From: Microtetraspora malaysiensis
GTDB lineage: Bacteria; Actinomycetota; Actinomycetes; Streptosporangiales; Streptosporangiaceae
Direction of reading: 5' to 3'
NCBI RefSeq assembly: GCF_001528665.1
Contig: NZ_BBYJ01000027.1
Location: forward strand, 61,893-125,892
DNA length: 64,000 nucleotides
Shown here: positions 26,598 through 35,147 of the stretch, one piece after another
Layout of the letters: every line of letters starts with the position of its first letter
How positions within the stretch are numbered: the stretch's first letter is position 1
Translations under genes and position numbers: made by a program
Notes under the pieces: model-generated
The model's database searches: none
Told to the model about the DNA's origin: nothing
The model's input: only the letters and a program-made list of their open reading frames with translations

Positions 26598-26854
26598 GGC
26601 GGTGTCTGGCTTGAGGAGCGAGTGCCCAGCAATCGTTACGGCGCCCAGCCATCACGCGAGGGGCGCGGCGGTGTCTGGACTGAGGAGCGAGTGGGGAGCG
26701 AGGGACGAGCGACTCCGAGTGACGAGGGAAGACATCGACTGAAGGCGCCCCGAGCCCGCGCGAGCGAAGCGAGCGCAATAGACACAGTGACGAGGGAAGA
26801 CATCGACTGAAGGCGACCCGAGCCGCGTGAGCGAAGCGAGCGCCATATACACAG
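26598..26854. repeat. Intergenic tandem-repeat island
   Basis: This fills the 332-bp gene-free stretch after tetR. A 27-bp element occurs at 26598-26624 and 26667-26693 with two mismatches. A longer element of about 68 bp occurs twice head to tail (26719-26787 and 26787-26854), each copy containing GAAGACATCGACTGAAGGCG and a GCGAGCG-type motif. No coding frame is convincing on either strand. It resembles dispersed intergenic repeats of large actinomycete genomes; whether it recurs elsewhere cannot be told here. Confidence 0.8.
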
Positions 26855-26919
26855 CATGGGGGAGAACCCAATATGCTGGCGCTACGTCAGTTTCATATCC
26901 CTAGAGGGAGAACTTTGCG

Positions 26920-27012
26920 ATGTACAAGGAATTCGCCGGCGAGGTCGTGATGTGGCTGATCCCCGTCGTCGTCCTTCTGGGGCTTGCCGTCATGATCACC
27001 ACGACGGCCTGA
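26920..27012 (+). CDS. 30-residue single-pass membrane protein
   Basis: Short ORF: a polar start (MYKEFAGEVV), a hydrophobic stretch (about 11-26, MWLIPVVVLLGLAVMI) and a short TTTA tail. GGGAG lies eight to nine bases upstream of the ATG, and a strong hairpin follows 57 bases after the stop, so it looks like a monocistronic small-protein gene. No family was recognised. It could be a membrane-active small protein or a subunit-stabilising peptide. Confidence 0.6.
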   Translation: MYKEFAGEVVMWLIPVVVLLGLAVMITTTA

Positions 27013-27069
27013 CACGAGCGTCTGCATCCGGCAGTACCCCAGCACGTCCACGGCGGGCGGTCGCCCGCT

Positions 27070-27104
27070 GAAGAGGCCGAGCCCTGTGAGGGCTCGGCCT
27101 CTTC
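27070..27104 (+). terminator. Strong hairpin terminator after the small membrane protein
   Basis: Perfect 15-bp stem GAAGAGGCCGAGCCC with a 5-base loop (tgtga), followed by GCATTT. It lies between the small ORF and the next membrane gene. Confidence 0.8.
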
Positions 27105-27231
27105 GCATTTCCCGGCGGCCCGGGACCGGCCCGATCGGTGCCGGGATGCCGGGCACGGCTGTCGACCTGGGGCGCGAACGCCCCGGGGAGGAAACTCTGG
27201 GAAGATCGCCTTCTGCGAAGTTAGGAGCGAT

Positions 27232-27756
27232 ATGCCGACGTTTGCGGTAGCCGTAGCCGACCACCCTTACCCGCTGATCCGGGGAGGGGGCCTCTTTCTC
27301 ATTTTCATCGGCCTGGGTTGCCTGGGAAGCTGGGCGTTCAACAAGTACTGGCTCCAGTTTCTGATCGGTGGGTTCATCACGGGGTTCACGGCGAGCGGTC
27401 TCAGCGCGCTGTTGCCCAGCCTCGGCAGCCCGTCGTTCGTGCACATCGCCGGGTTGGTCGGCGCGATCGTCATTGAGATGGGCCTGATCTATCTGGTCCT
27501 CACGAAGACCAAGGGTGCGGATGAGCGGACGCAGATCCTGAGCATCCTGTTCGTGGTCGGCTTGCACTTCCTGCCGATGGGCCTCGCTCACGGCCCGTTG
27601 ATCGCGATTCTGGGAGTCCTGATCGCGATCAACGCGTACGCCGGCCTGCGCCTGACCCGCGTGCCGGCTCTCGCGTTCGGTGTTACTGACGGGCTGCTCA
27701 AGCTCGGCTTCGGCTGTGTGATGCTCTTCGCCTACCCGGTCCTGACGTTCACCTGA
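27232..27756 (+). CDS. Multi-pass membrane protein, DUF6609-like
   Basis: Protein of 174 residues with about six hydrophobic segments (about 18-35, 40-60, 68-88, 98-113, 117-138 and 148-170) and little soluble sequence. TAGGAG lies upstream of the ATG. The motif HFLPMGLAHGP recalls the DUF6609 family, a guess from memory. Codon third positions are less GC-rich than the neighbours (many ATC/GTT/CTT), so it may be acquired. Function unknown. Confidence 0.7.
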   Translation: MPTFAVAVADHPYPLIRGGGLFLIFIGLGCLGSWAFNKYWLQFLIGGFITGFTASGLSALLPSLGSPSFVHIAGLVGAIVIEMGLIYLVLTKTKGADERTQILSILFVVGLHFLPMGLAHGPLIAILGVLIAINAYAGLRLTRVPALAFGVTDGLLKLGFGCVMLFAYPVLTFT

Positions 27757-27846
27757 GTCCGGCGCGTCGCGCGCGCCGGCCCCCACACCGTCCCGAGGGA
27801 ACGGCCGGACGGAAACGGATCACGATCTCCCGAGGCCCAATACGGG

Positions 27847-28095
27847 TTGCGATCACGATGGTGGGGATACGCCAGCGCGGAACTGATCCCTGAGAAGGCG
27901 GACCGGGCGGCCAGCCGCGAGAAGCGCGACTCGCGAGGCGGCCGCCCCGTCAGCCACGTCCCCGATCTGGGCAAGGAACGCCCCGCGTCAACCGGATCAA
28001 GGAGTGGCGCGGTCCGGTCTTCCGCTTCGGCGATACCCGGAGAGCTGTCTCGTCGGCCTCCACCTGCGAGGCGCCATCGTGTGGACCCGAAGCCG
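27847..28095 (+). pseudogene. Decayed IS5-family transposase C-terminus
   Basis: Three reading frames together spell the end of an IS5-type DDE transposase. Frame one (27895-27981) gives IPEKADRAASREK and RGGRPVSH. Frame two (27984-28037) gives RVNRIKEWRG, matching the catalytic-Glu helix region of such enzymes. Frame three (28031-28093) gives YPESCLVGLHLRGAIVW, matching the usual PESYLAGLHLRGAI ending. At least two frameshifts separate them, and the N-terminal part with the first Asp residues is gone. No terminal repeats were found. It marks an old insertion just upstream of the diterpene genes. Confidence 0.7.
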
Positions 28096-28104
28096 CCAGT
28101 GGTT

Positions 28105-28144
28105 GTCCGCACACGTCCGCACACGTCCGCACACGTCCGCGCAC
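28105..28144. repeat. 10-bp tandem repeat, four copies
   Basis: GTCCGCACAC is repeated three times, then GTCCGCGCAC. It immediately follows the transposase remnant. The 10-bp period equals one helical turn; it may be a protein-binding array or simple slippage. Confidence 0.75.
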
Positions 28145-28570
28145 GTTCACCGAGATCGAGGGAGCGAAGCGGGCTTCGCGAGGACCGCGGACTCCTCCCG
28201 GCGAAATGACCGACCCGGCCAAGGTTCGTGGACACCCCGGCCCTGGTGCAGCAACCATGACGAATCCCCGCGATATCCGCATGTCGCTCAATGGCTCACA
28301 AAACTTCAGCCCGACGACCTTGATTCTGGCGATTTGATCATGTGATACTTCCGCGCAGGGTGTCGATGATGCCTGGGGGAATTCGCAGCATTGGTGAGAC
28401 GGGGGAGAAACCGGAGGTATCCGGGCTGAAGAACGTCATAGCAGCCTGAGCCGAGTACCGGCCACGTGCCGGCCCACGTCACAACCCTTTGGATGACGTT
28501 GCCCGTCCGCCTGAGTGCGTTCTGTCGACGTCGCGCGCGTTGTGCGAATTCCAGCTAGGAGAAGGTCAGA
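28145..28570. other. Gene-free stretch before the P450 gene
   Basis: No frame with consistent codon bias is seen on either strand. The region is AT-richer than average after about 28290 and should hold the promoter of the P450/terpene operon, but no clear -35/-10 pair stands out. GGAGAAGG at 28557-28564 is the P450 ribosome site. Confidence 0.5.
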
Positions 28571-29941
28571 ATGTCAACCGCGGTCGCCGAATCCGATCAC
28601 GGCGTCAGATCCCTTCCCATCCACCGGCTGCTACCCGAACTGCTGCGGGATCCGGCCAACGTACTGGCGGGGATCGGGGACGACGCCGACGGGGAGATCG
28701 TCAGGTTGAACCTGGGCCCCGTCCGGCATTACCTGGTCAGCCACCCCGACCATGTTCAGCACGTGCTTCGCGGCAGCTCGGCGAACTTCACGCGCAGCGG
28801 CTCCTTCTGGCGGCCTCTGCACCGCCTTTTCGGGACCAGCGTCATGAGCGACGGGGAGACGTGGGCGCTGAGCCGCGGCATCCTCCAGCCGGTGTTCACT
28901 GCTCGCAACGTGAACTCGCTCACCGGTCGGATGGCCGAGGCCATCGCCGAGGGGGTCGCCGAGTGGGAGGAAGCGGTCGAGGCGGGGCAGCCGATCCACG
29001 TGCCCACCCGGATCGCGGACGTGGTGAACAAGACCGTGATCAGAATCCTGTTCGCGGACAAGATCACCCTCGCGGAGGCCGAGCGGATCGCGCCCGCCTT
29101 CGACTCGGTCGCCACGGCCACCATCCTGCGGGCCGTGCTGCCGTTCGTGCCGAACGTCGTGCCGATGCCTGGTGACCGCGCGTTCCGCCGCGCGTTGCGG
29201 ACGGTCGACGACGTCGTCTTCCCTCTCGTCCGCAAGTACCGGGGGCGGCCCACCGACGACCAGGACATCTTCTCCGTACTCGCCCGCGCGCGGGACGCCG
29301 ACGGCGGCGAGCTGGACGAACAGTGGATGCGCGGCAACCTGGTGGCGATGTTCGCCACCGCGACGGAGACGACGGTCGGCGCGCTCACGTGGCTCTGGCC
29401 GCTCCTCGCCCGCCATCCGGAGGTGACCTCACGGCTGTACGAGGAGATCGACCGAGTGGTGGGGGACGGCCCGGTCGGCCCGTCCCACCTCGCGGACCTG
29501 GTGTACACCAAGCAGGTCATCCAGGAGGTGCTCCGCCTGCATCCCGTCGGGTGGCTCTTCCCCCGCGCGGTGGTCGAGCCGGAGGTGATCGGCGGGGTGC
29601 GGTTCCGGAGCGGGGACACCCTGCTGATCAGCCCGTACGTCACGCACCGGCTCACGAGGCTGTGGGACCGGCCGGAGGAGTTCGATCCGGACCGATTCGC
29701 GCCCGAGCAGACCGCGCACCGGCACAGGTACGCCTACTTCCCGTTCGGGGGAGGCCCGCACCAGTGCCTGGGGATGCACCTCTTCAACCTCGAGTCCCAG
29801 CTCATCGTCGCGACGATCCTGAGCCGGTTCCGGCTGACGTCGTGTGTCCCGACGATCGCGACCCCCCAGGCGGCAGCCTCTCTGCGGCCTCGCGAAGAGG
29901 TCGAGATAACGCTGCGGCCCACTACCCGGCTGGAGAAGTAG
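28571..29941 (+). CDS. Cytochrome P450 of the diterpene cluster
   Basis: Haem monooxygenase of 456 residues. I-helix region FATATETTVGALTW; K-helix EVLRLHP (ExxR); PERF-like FDPDRFAP; haem loop FPFGGGPHQCLG with axial Cys399. All essential residues are present. Its stop is three bases before the terpene synthase ATG, so it is the first gene of a three-gene terpene operon and presumably oxidises the hydrocarbon product. Ferredoxin and reductase are not encoded nearby. Confidence 0.93.
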   Translation: MSTAVAESDHGVRSLPIHRLLPELLRDPANVLAGIGDDADGEIVRLNLGPVRHYLVSHPDHVQHVLRGSSANFTRSGSFWRPLHRLFGTSVMSDGETWALSRGILQPVFTARNVNSLTGRMAEAIAEGVAEWEEAVEAGQPIHVPTRIADVVNKTVIRILFADKITLAEAERIAPAFDSVATATILRAVLPFVPNVVPMPGDRAFRRALRTVDDVVFPLVRKYRGRPTDDQDIFSVLARARDADGGELDEQWMRGNLVAMFATATETTVGALTWLWPLLARHPEVTSRLYEEIDRVVGDGPVGPSHLADLVYTKQVIQEVLRLHPVGWLFPRAVVEPEVIGGVRFRSGDTLLISPYVTHRLTRLWDRPEEFDPDRFAPEQTAHRHRYAYFPFGGGPHQCLGMHLFNLESQLIVATILSRFRLTSCVPTIATPQAAASLRPREEVEITLRPTTRLEK

Positions 29942-29944
29942 GAC

Positions 29945-30853
29945 ATGGCACCATCCGTCGGCGACGCCGATGAGCTCCTGGCGGCGACCCTGAACGGGAA
30001 AACCGCCGCCGTGGCCGCGAAATGCCAGCGCGACCTGCGCGCGTGCGCCACGGAGTACCCGGATCTGTTTCCCGGCAGTCCCTTCGACGACACGCTCTTC
30101 GGCACCGTAGCGCTCGCGAACGCGTTCGGTTCCCCAGGGGAGCCGGCCGACCGGCTGCGGATCGCGTGCCGTACGGCCTTGTGGATCTTCGCGGCCGACT
30201 GGCTGATCGACTACGTGGCGAAGTCGAAACACGAGATCGACGCCATCGTGGAAGGTTGCCTGGCGGTGGCGGACGGCGGCGTGCCCGGCACCCCGCTCAC
30301 GCGATTCCTCGCGGACATCCGGGCCGAGCTGGCGGAGGCGCCCGCGTTCGAGCCGCTGGGCACGCTGTGGCGGGACGAGCTGGAGCGGATGCTCGTCGCC
30401 ATGGCGCGCGAGTGGGACTGGAAGACGGGACTCGGCGCCGGGACCGACGCGGCGCCGCCCGAGGCGCCGACGTTCGAGCAGTATCTGGACAACGCCGACA
30501 ACTTCGGTTCGACGTTTGTGAACGTCTCGCACTGGATCTTCCTCGGCGAACCGGCGGCGCTCGGCCGCCTGGACGAGCTCCGGGAAGCGAGCGGAGAGGT
30601 GCAGCGGGTGCTCCGGCTGCTCAACGACCTCGCGACCTACGAGCGTGACCGCACCTGGGGCGATCTGAACGCCCAGATGCTCGGCGTCACACGTGAGTAC
30701 GTCCGTGAACGGGTGGCGTTCCACGCCGCCGCCGCACGTAAGCGGCTCCAGCCGCTTACGGACGTCTGCCCCGGCGAGGTCGTCTACCTGGAACGGCAGA
30801 TCGGCTACAGCGCCGGATTCTACGGAATCACTGACTATTGGGGACATCTGTGA
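29945..30853 (+). CDS. Class I terpene synthase with variant aspartate motif
   Basis: Protein of 302 residues with the all-alpha class I terpene synthase signature. The metal-binding NSE/DTE triad appears as NDLATYERD (N227, T231, D235). The first Asp motif reads ADWLIDYV: D85 and D89 hold, but the second Asp of DDxxD is Trp. It probably ionises the diphosphate made by the adjacent class II cyclase, as in bacterial labdane-related pathways such as cyslabdan or raimonol. Start is three bases after the P450; its stop overlaps the next gene (GTGA). Product not predictable. Confidence 0.83.
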   Translation: MAPSVGDADELLAATLNGKTAAVAAKCQRDLRACATEYPDLFPGSPFDDTLFGTVALANAFGSPGEPADRLRIACRTALWIFAADWLIDYVAKSKHEIDAIVEGCLAVADGGVPGTPLTRFLADIRAELAEAPAFEPLGTLWRDELERMLVAMAREWDWKTGLGAGTDAAPPEAPTFEQYLDNADNFGSTFVNVSHWIFLGEPAALGRLDELREASGEVQRVLRLLNDLATYERDRTWGDLNAQMLGVTREYVRERVAFHAAAARKRLQPLTDVCPGEVVYLERQIGYSAGFYGITDYWGHL

Positions 30854-32475
30854 GCATCGGCGATGTGACCCTTCCGAGCGCGGCAGAGGGCTTCGACATA
30901 CCGGCGGCGTCGGAGGAACTGCTCGCGGGCCTCATGTCCCGGCCGTGGGGAACGGTCTCCCCGTCGGTGTATGAGACCGGGCGGCTGACCAGCATGGCCC
31001 CCTGGCTCACCGGCCACCGCGAGCGGGTGGAGTACCTGGTCGCGGCCCAGCGGTCCGACGGCGGCTGGGGTGCCCCGGAAGGGTACGGACTCGTCCCCAC
31101 GCTGAGCGCCACGGAGGCGGTCCTGTGCGTGCTCGGCCGCGGTGACTCCGATATGGACCGGGCAGCCCTGTTGGGGGCGGCGCGCCGCGGCCTGGAGGTC
31201 CTGTCTCGAGAGCTGGCCGCCGACGTCCAGGCGCGTCCCGACATGCCGGCGATCGAGCTCATCGTGCCGTCACTGGTCAGCCGGATCAACGAGCATCTGG
31301 ACCGGATGCCGGAGATGCGGCGGGCGGAGTGGGAGGACGGGTTGCCGCTTCCGCCGGACATGAGCCACGCCCGGCTGGAACTGGTCCGCGCCATGGTCAG
31401 GTCCGGCGCCGAGCTGCCGGAGAAGCTGCTGCACGCGCTCGAGGTGGCGGGCGACGTGGCGAGCGGCGCGCCGGCCGTCGTCCCCACGCCGATCGGCACC
31501 GTCGGGGCTTCGCCCGCGGCGACCGCCGCGTGGCTGGGGGACCGCGGACTCCTCGATCCGCTCGACCCCGCACGCCGCCACCTGGAGGCCGTCGCGCGCC
31601 GGCACGGCGGCCCGGTCCCGGTGGGCCTGCCGATCACCGTGTTCGAGCGGAGCTGGGTGCTGAGCTTGCTGGCCCGGGCGGGGATCCCCTGCGACGTGCC
31701 GGCGGAGATGATCGCCGACCTGCGAGCCGCGATCGGCCCCACCGGCACCCCCGCCGGATCGGGCCTGCCCGCCGACGCCGACACCACGTCCGTCTCCCTG
31801 TACGCGCTGGCGCTGCTCGGCATGCCGTACGAGCCGGAGAGCCTCCTCGCCTACGAGACGGAGACGCACTTCTGCACGTGGCAGGGCGAGCAGGGGCGCT
31901 CGTTCAGCGTCAACGCGCACGTCCTCGATGCCTTCGGGCAGTACGCGCTGAGCCGGCCGTTCGCCGCGCCGCGCTATCGGGCGGCCATGGAGAAGGTGAC
32001 GGGTTGGCTGCTCGACGGGCAACGGGCCGACGGGGGGTGGGAGGACCGGTGGCACGCGTCCCCCTACTACGCGACGGCCTCATGCGCGCTCGCGTTGCAC
32101 GAATTCGGCGGCGACGCGGCGGCGCCGGCCGTACGTCGGGCCGTCCGATGGGTGCTGGAGACGCAGCGGCCGGACGGCTCGTGGGGCCGCTGGTCCGGGA
32201 CGGTCGAGGAGACCGCGTACGCGATGCAGGTCCTGTTGTGTACGCGCGAGGGGGCGGGGGAGCCGGACGACGAGCCCGTCGTCGAGGCGGCGGCACGGGG
32301 CTACCGGTACCTGCTAGAGGCGGACGGCGTTGAGGACGGCACGCCTCTGTGGCTTGACAAGGACCTTTACCGACCGGACGCGATAGTTCGCGCGGCCGTT
32401 CTCGCGGCGCGGCACCTCGCGCGGGCCGCGGGGATCGAGGCCGGGCCGGAACGCGATATGCGGTCGTCGGGCTAA
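30850..32475 (+). CDS. Class II diterpene cyclase (labdane/copalyl-type diphosphate synthase)
   Basis: Protein of 541 residues of the squalene-hopene/prenyltransferase repeat superfamily. The proton-donating motif is D309-A-D311-T-T (DxDTT), typical of class II diterpene cyclases rather than hopene cyclases (DxDDT). QW-type repeats are seen at about 60 (AQRSDGGWG), 390 (QRADGGWEDRW) and 437 (QRPDGSWGRW). It protonates GGPP to a bicyclic diphosphate. Length suits bacterial class II enzymes (500-550). GTG 30850 is preferred over TTG 30838 because it overlaps the class I stop and has GGGGA upstream. No GGPP synthase gene is nearby, so the precursor must come from elsewhere. Confidence 0.88.
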   Translation: MSIGDVTLPSAAEGFDIPAASEELLAGLMSRPWGTVSPSVYETGRLTSMAPWLTGHRERVEYLVAAQRSDGGWGAPEGYGLVPTLSATEAVLCVLGRGDSDMDRAALLGAARRGLEVLSRELAADVQARPDMPAIELIVPSLVSRINEHLDRMPEMRRAEWEDGLPLPPDMSHARLELVRAMVRSGAELPEKLLHALEVAGDVASGAPAVVPTPIGTVGASPAATAAWLGDRGLLDPLDPARRHLEAVARRHGGPVPVGLPITVFERSWVLSLLARAGIPCDVPAEMIADLRAAIGPTGTPAGSGLPADADTTSVSLYALALLGMPYEPESLLAYETETHFCTWQGEQGRSFSVNAHVLDAFGQYALSRPFAAPRYRAAMEKVTGWLLDGQRADGGWEDRWHASPYYATASCALALHEFGGDAAAPAVRRAVRWVLETQRPDGSWGRWSGTVEETAYAMQVLLCTREGAGEPDDEPVVEAAARGYRYLLEADGVEDGTPLWLDKDLYRPDAIVRAAVLAARHLARAAGIEAGPERDMRSSG

Positions 32476-32532
32476 TTTTCGTATTTGCCCATATTTTGGA
32501 TGTTATGTCCGTTGTGACTTCGACAGCTTGAG

Positions 32533-32640
32533 AGGGTTTCCTCGCCTTTGCTAGGGTTTCCGGGCGTTGACGTGACTAGTTAACGAGATGCATTTCCGCC
32601 GGTGCAGTTAAGTATGGGCTAATCGCCGGGAAACTCTAGA
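32533..32640. promoter_or_regulatory. AT-rich intergenic region with three AGGGTTTCC-type boxes
   Basis: Between the cyclase and the conservon, AGGGTTTCC occurs at 32533-32541 and 32553-32561 (20 bp apart). An inverted relative, CTAGAGTTTCC on the minus strand, lies near 32630-32640. A TTGACG at about 32566 could be a -35 element for the conservon. The region is markedly AT-rich for this genome, fitting a regulated promoter. Confidence 0.35.
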
Positions 32641-32662
32641 GACTTCATGCAGGGTGGGTGCT

Positions 32663-35101
32663 ATGCGCTTCCGCAACTCCCGTGTGCGGACGAAGGTAAC
32701 AGCGCTGCTGCTGTCGCTCATCGCGCTTTGGGGATTCGCCGCGTGGGTCACGGTGCGGGACGGTTTGAACCTCCTGTGGGTGTCCGTGTACGACAGCAAG
32801 GTGTCGAAGCCGACCGAGGAACTGGTGGCCAGGCTCCAAGAGGAGCGACGGCTCTCCCTGGTCAGACTGGGGAACCCGGCGCTCGTGGGCGCCGACCTCC
32901 TGGCGGCGCAGCGTGCGCGCACGGACGCCGCGGCTGCCAAGTACCGCAGCCTCGCCGACGGCGGCGACGTCCACATGGCGGCGGGCGCCGCGCTTCGGGC
33001 GCGCATCTCCGAAACCTTCAAGCAACTGGACGAGCTGCGCTCCGACCGGCAGGCGATCGACTCGGGCCGGGCCGGCCGGGAGAAGGCGCTCGCCACATAC
33101 AACGAGACCATCGCGATTTTCTACCGGACCTATGACTCGCTGGCGACCCTCGACGACCAGGAAATCGCCAGGGACACCCGAACGGTCATCGTGCTGAGCC
33201 GTGCGGTGGAAATCCTCTCGCAGGAAGACGCGTTACTCGCGGGAGCCATCGCGGCCGGGCGTTTCAGCGAGGGAGATCTCGCGCTGTTCGCCCAGACGGT
33301 GGGCGCGCAGCGGTTTTATATGAACCAGTCCTCGGCCGAATTGCAGTCGGCGGACAGTTCGGCGTACGCCCGGCTCACCAGCAGCAAGGCGCTTTCGCGC
33401 GCACGCAGCCTGGAGAACCTGGTCATCCGCCAGGGCAGGCCGGGCGCGGCCCCGCCGGTCAACGCCGAGCAGTGGCGCGTGGCGGCCCAAGCCGCGCTGA
33501 CTGACCTGCAGAGCGTGGTCTCCACGGCCGGTGGCGCCCTGGTGGACAGGGCCGCGCCGGTCGCCGTCGGCGTCGTCGCGCGGCTGGTCCTGGCCGGACT
33601 CCTCGGCCTCTTCGCCGTCGTCGCCTCGATCATCCTGTCGATCACCACGGCCCGCGCCCTGATCCAGCAGATGGAGAAGCTCCGAGACGCGGCGCTCGAA
33701 CTCGCCCACGAGCGGCTGCCTGGCGTCGTCAACCGGCTCGGCCACGGCGAGAAGGTGGACGTCGCCGCCGAGGCGCCGCCCCTCGAATTTGGCGGCGACG
33801 TCGTCGGCCAGGTCGGCCAGGCGTTCAACGCCGTCCAGGAGACCGCGATCCGCACCGCGGTCGAGGAGGCCGAGCTGCGGCAGAGCATCCGCGACATCCT
33901 GCTCAGCCTGGCCCGCCGCACGCAGTCGCTCGTCCACCGGCAGCTCACCCTGCTCGACGTCATGGAGCGGCGCGAGAACGACGAGGACGAGCTGCGCGAC
34001 CTGTTCCGCGTCGACCACCTCGCCACCCGCATGCGCCGCAACGCGGAGAACCTCATCGTCCTGTCCGGCGCCTCCCCCGCCCGCGCCTGGCGCCGCGCCG
34101 TCCCGATGGTCGACGTGGTGCGCGGCGCGCTCGCCGAGGTCGAGGACTACACCCGGGTCACCGTGCTCCCGATGGGCGACGTCGAGCTGAGCGGACGCGC
34201 GGTCGGCGACGTCATCCACCTGCTCGCCGAGCTGATCGAGAACGCCGTGTCGTTCTCCCCGCCGTACACGATGGTGCAGATCAGCGGGCAGGTCGTCGCC
34301 AACGGCTACGCCATCGAGATCGAGGACCGCGGTCTCGGCATGACCGAGGAGGATCTGGCCACGGTCAACGAGCGGATCGCCGATCCCCCCGAGTTCAACC
34401 TGTCCAGCACGGCCCGCCTCGGCCTCTACGTGGTCAGCAAGCTCGCCGAGCGGCACGCCATCCGCGTGGTGCTCAAGAGCTCGCCGTACGGAGGGACGAC
34501 GGCGATCGCCCTGCTTCCCCACGAGCTGATAGGCGACGGCATGAACCAGCAGAGCCCGTCCGAGTCCGCGGCCGCCGGTCGGCCGGTCGGCGAGAACGCC
34601 TTCGGCGCGGCGGACGACGAGCAGGAGAACCCCTCGTTCCCCGTCTCGCGGATCGCTCTGGTGGGCGGCCGGGAGCCGTCGGTGCAGGCTGTGCGGACGA
34701 TCCCCGACGCCGCGGCGTCCCCGGCCCCGGAAACGGCCGCGGACGCGCTCGACGTCACCGGGCCACACACCGGCCCACTCACCGGCCCACACACCGGGCC
34801 CGTGCCCGGTGCGCGACCGGAGCCGGAGCCGGAGCCGGACGGCGAGCAGGGAACGCCGCCCGAGCCGGCCTTCACGCCGTCCGGCCTGCCGTTCCGGGTG
34901 CCGCAGGCGAGCATCGCCCCCGCGCTGCGCGACGACACGCCGACCGGGGCCGCCGACGAGGACGAGGACGACGACCGTTCTCCCGAGGAGATCCGCAAGA
35001 TCATGGGGTCGTTCCAGAGCGGCACCCGGCGGGGCAGGACTGACGCGTCGAAGCTGGCAGATGAGGACACCGGCCCCTTCGACGGCCGGCCGTCGGCGTG
35101 A
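32663..35101 (+). CDS. cvnA: Conservon sensor-kinase-like protein CvnA
   Basis: Membrane protein of 812 residues, first gene of a conservon. TM1 is at about 10-30, followed by a nitrate/nitrite-sensing-like extracellular helical domain (about 35-290), TM2 (about 305-330), a HAMP-like region, and the characteristic VDHLATRMRRNAENL segment in place of a usual His-box. The ATPase domain has an N-box (ELIENAVSFSPP) and DRGLGMT. The tail (about 640-812) is Pro/Glu-rich and disordered. ATG 32663 has AGGG upstream; GTG 32654 is less likely. In Streptomyces, CvnA proteins form membrane complexes with CvnB-D resembling eukaryotic G-protein systems. Confidence 0.9.
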   Translation: MRFRNSRVRTKVTALLLSLIALWGFAAWVTVRDGLNLLWVSVYDSKVSKPTEELVARLQEERRLSLVRLGNPALVGADLLAAQRARTDAAAAKYRSLADGGDVHMAAGAALRARISETFKQLDELRSDRQAIDSGRAGREKALATYNETIAIFYRTYDSLATLDDQEIARDTRTVIVLSRAVEILSQEDALLAGAIAAGRFSEGDLALFAQTVGAQRFYMNQSSAELQSADSSAYARLTSSKALSRARSLENLVIRQGRPGAAPPVNAEQWRVAAQAALTDLQSVVSTAGGALVDRAAPVAVGVVARLVLAGLLGLFAVVASIILSITTARALIQQMEKLRDAALELAHERLPGVVNRLGHGEKVDVAAEAPPLEFGGDVVGQVGQAFNAVQETAIRTAVEEAELRQSIRDILLSLARRTQSLVHRQLTLLDVMERRENDEDELRDLFRVDHLATRMRRNAENLIVLSGASPARAWRRAVPMVDVVRGALAEVEDYTRVTVLPMGDVELSGRAVGDVIHLLAELIENAVSFSPPYTMVQISGQVVANGYAIEIEDRGLGMTEEDLATVNERIADPPEFNLSSTARLGLYVVSKLAERHAIRVVLKSSPYGGTTAIALLPHELIGDGMNQQSPSESAAAGRPVGENAFGAADDEQENPSFPVSRIALVGGREPSVQAVRTIPDAAASPAPETAADALDVTGPHTGPLTGPHTGPVPGARPEPEPEPDGEQGTPPEPAFTPSGLPFRVPQASIAPALRDDTPTGAADEDEDDDRSPEEIRKIMGSFQSGTRRGRTDASKLADEDTGPFDGRPSA

Positions 35102-35147
35102 CCGCCCCGCCCCCCAGCCGTTCACCCCGCAATAAGGAGATCTCCTG

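Noticed and set aside
26128..26871. Minus-strand frame with repeated SVDVFPRH-like peptides
   Set aside because: The peptide repeats follow from the DNA repeats; no start signal, no codon bias.
28105..28144. Possible CRISPR-like array
   Set aside because: Units are 10 bp with no spacers and no cas genes nearby.
30838..32475. Squalene-hopene cyclase
   Set aside because: The acid motif is DxDTT and length is about 540; hopene cyclases have DxDDT and exceed 600 residues.
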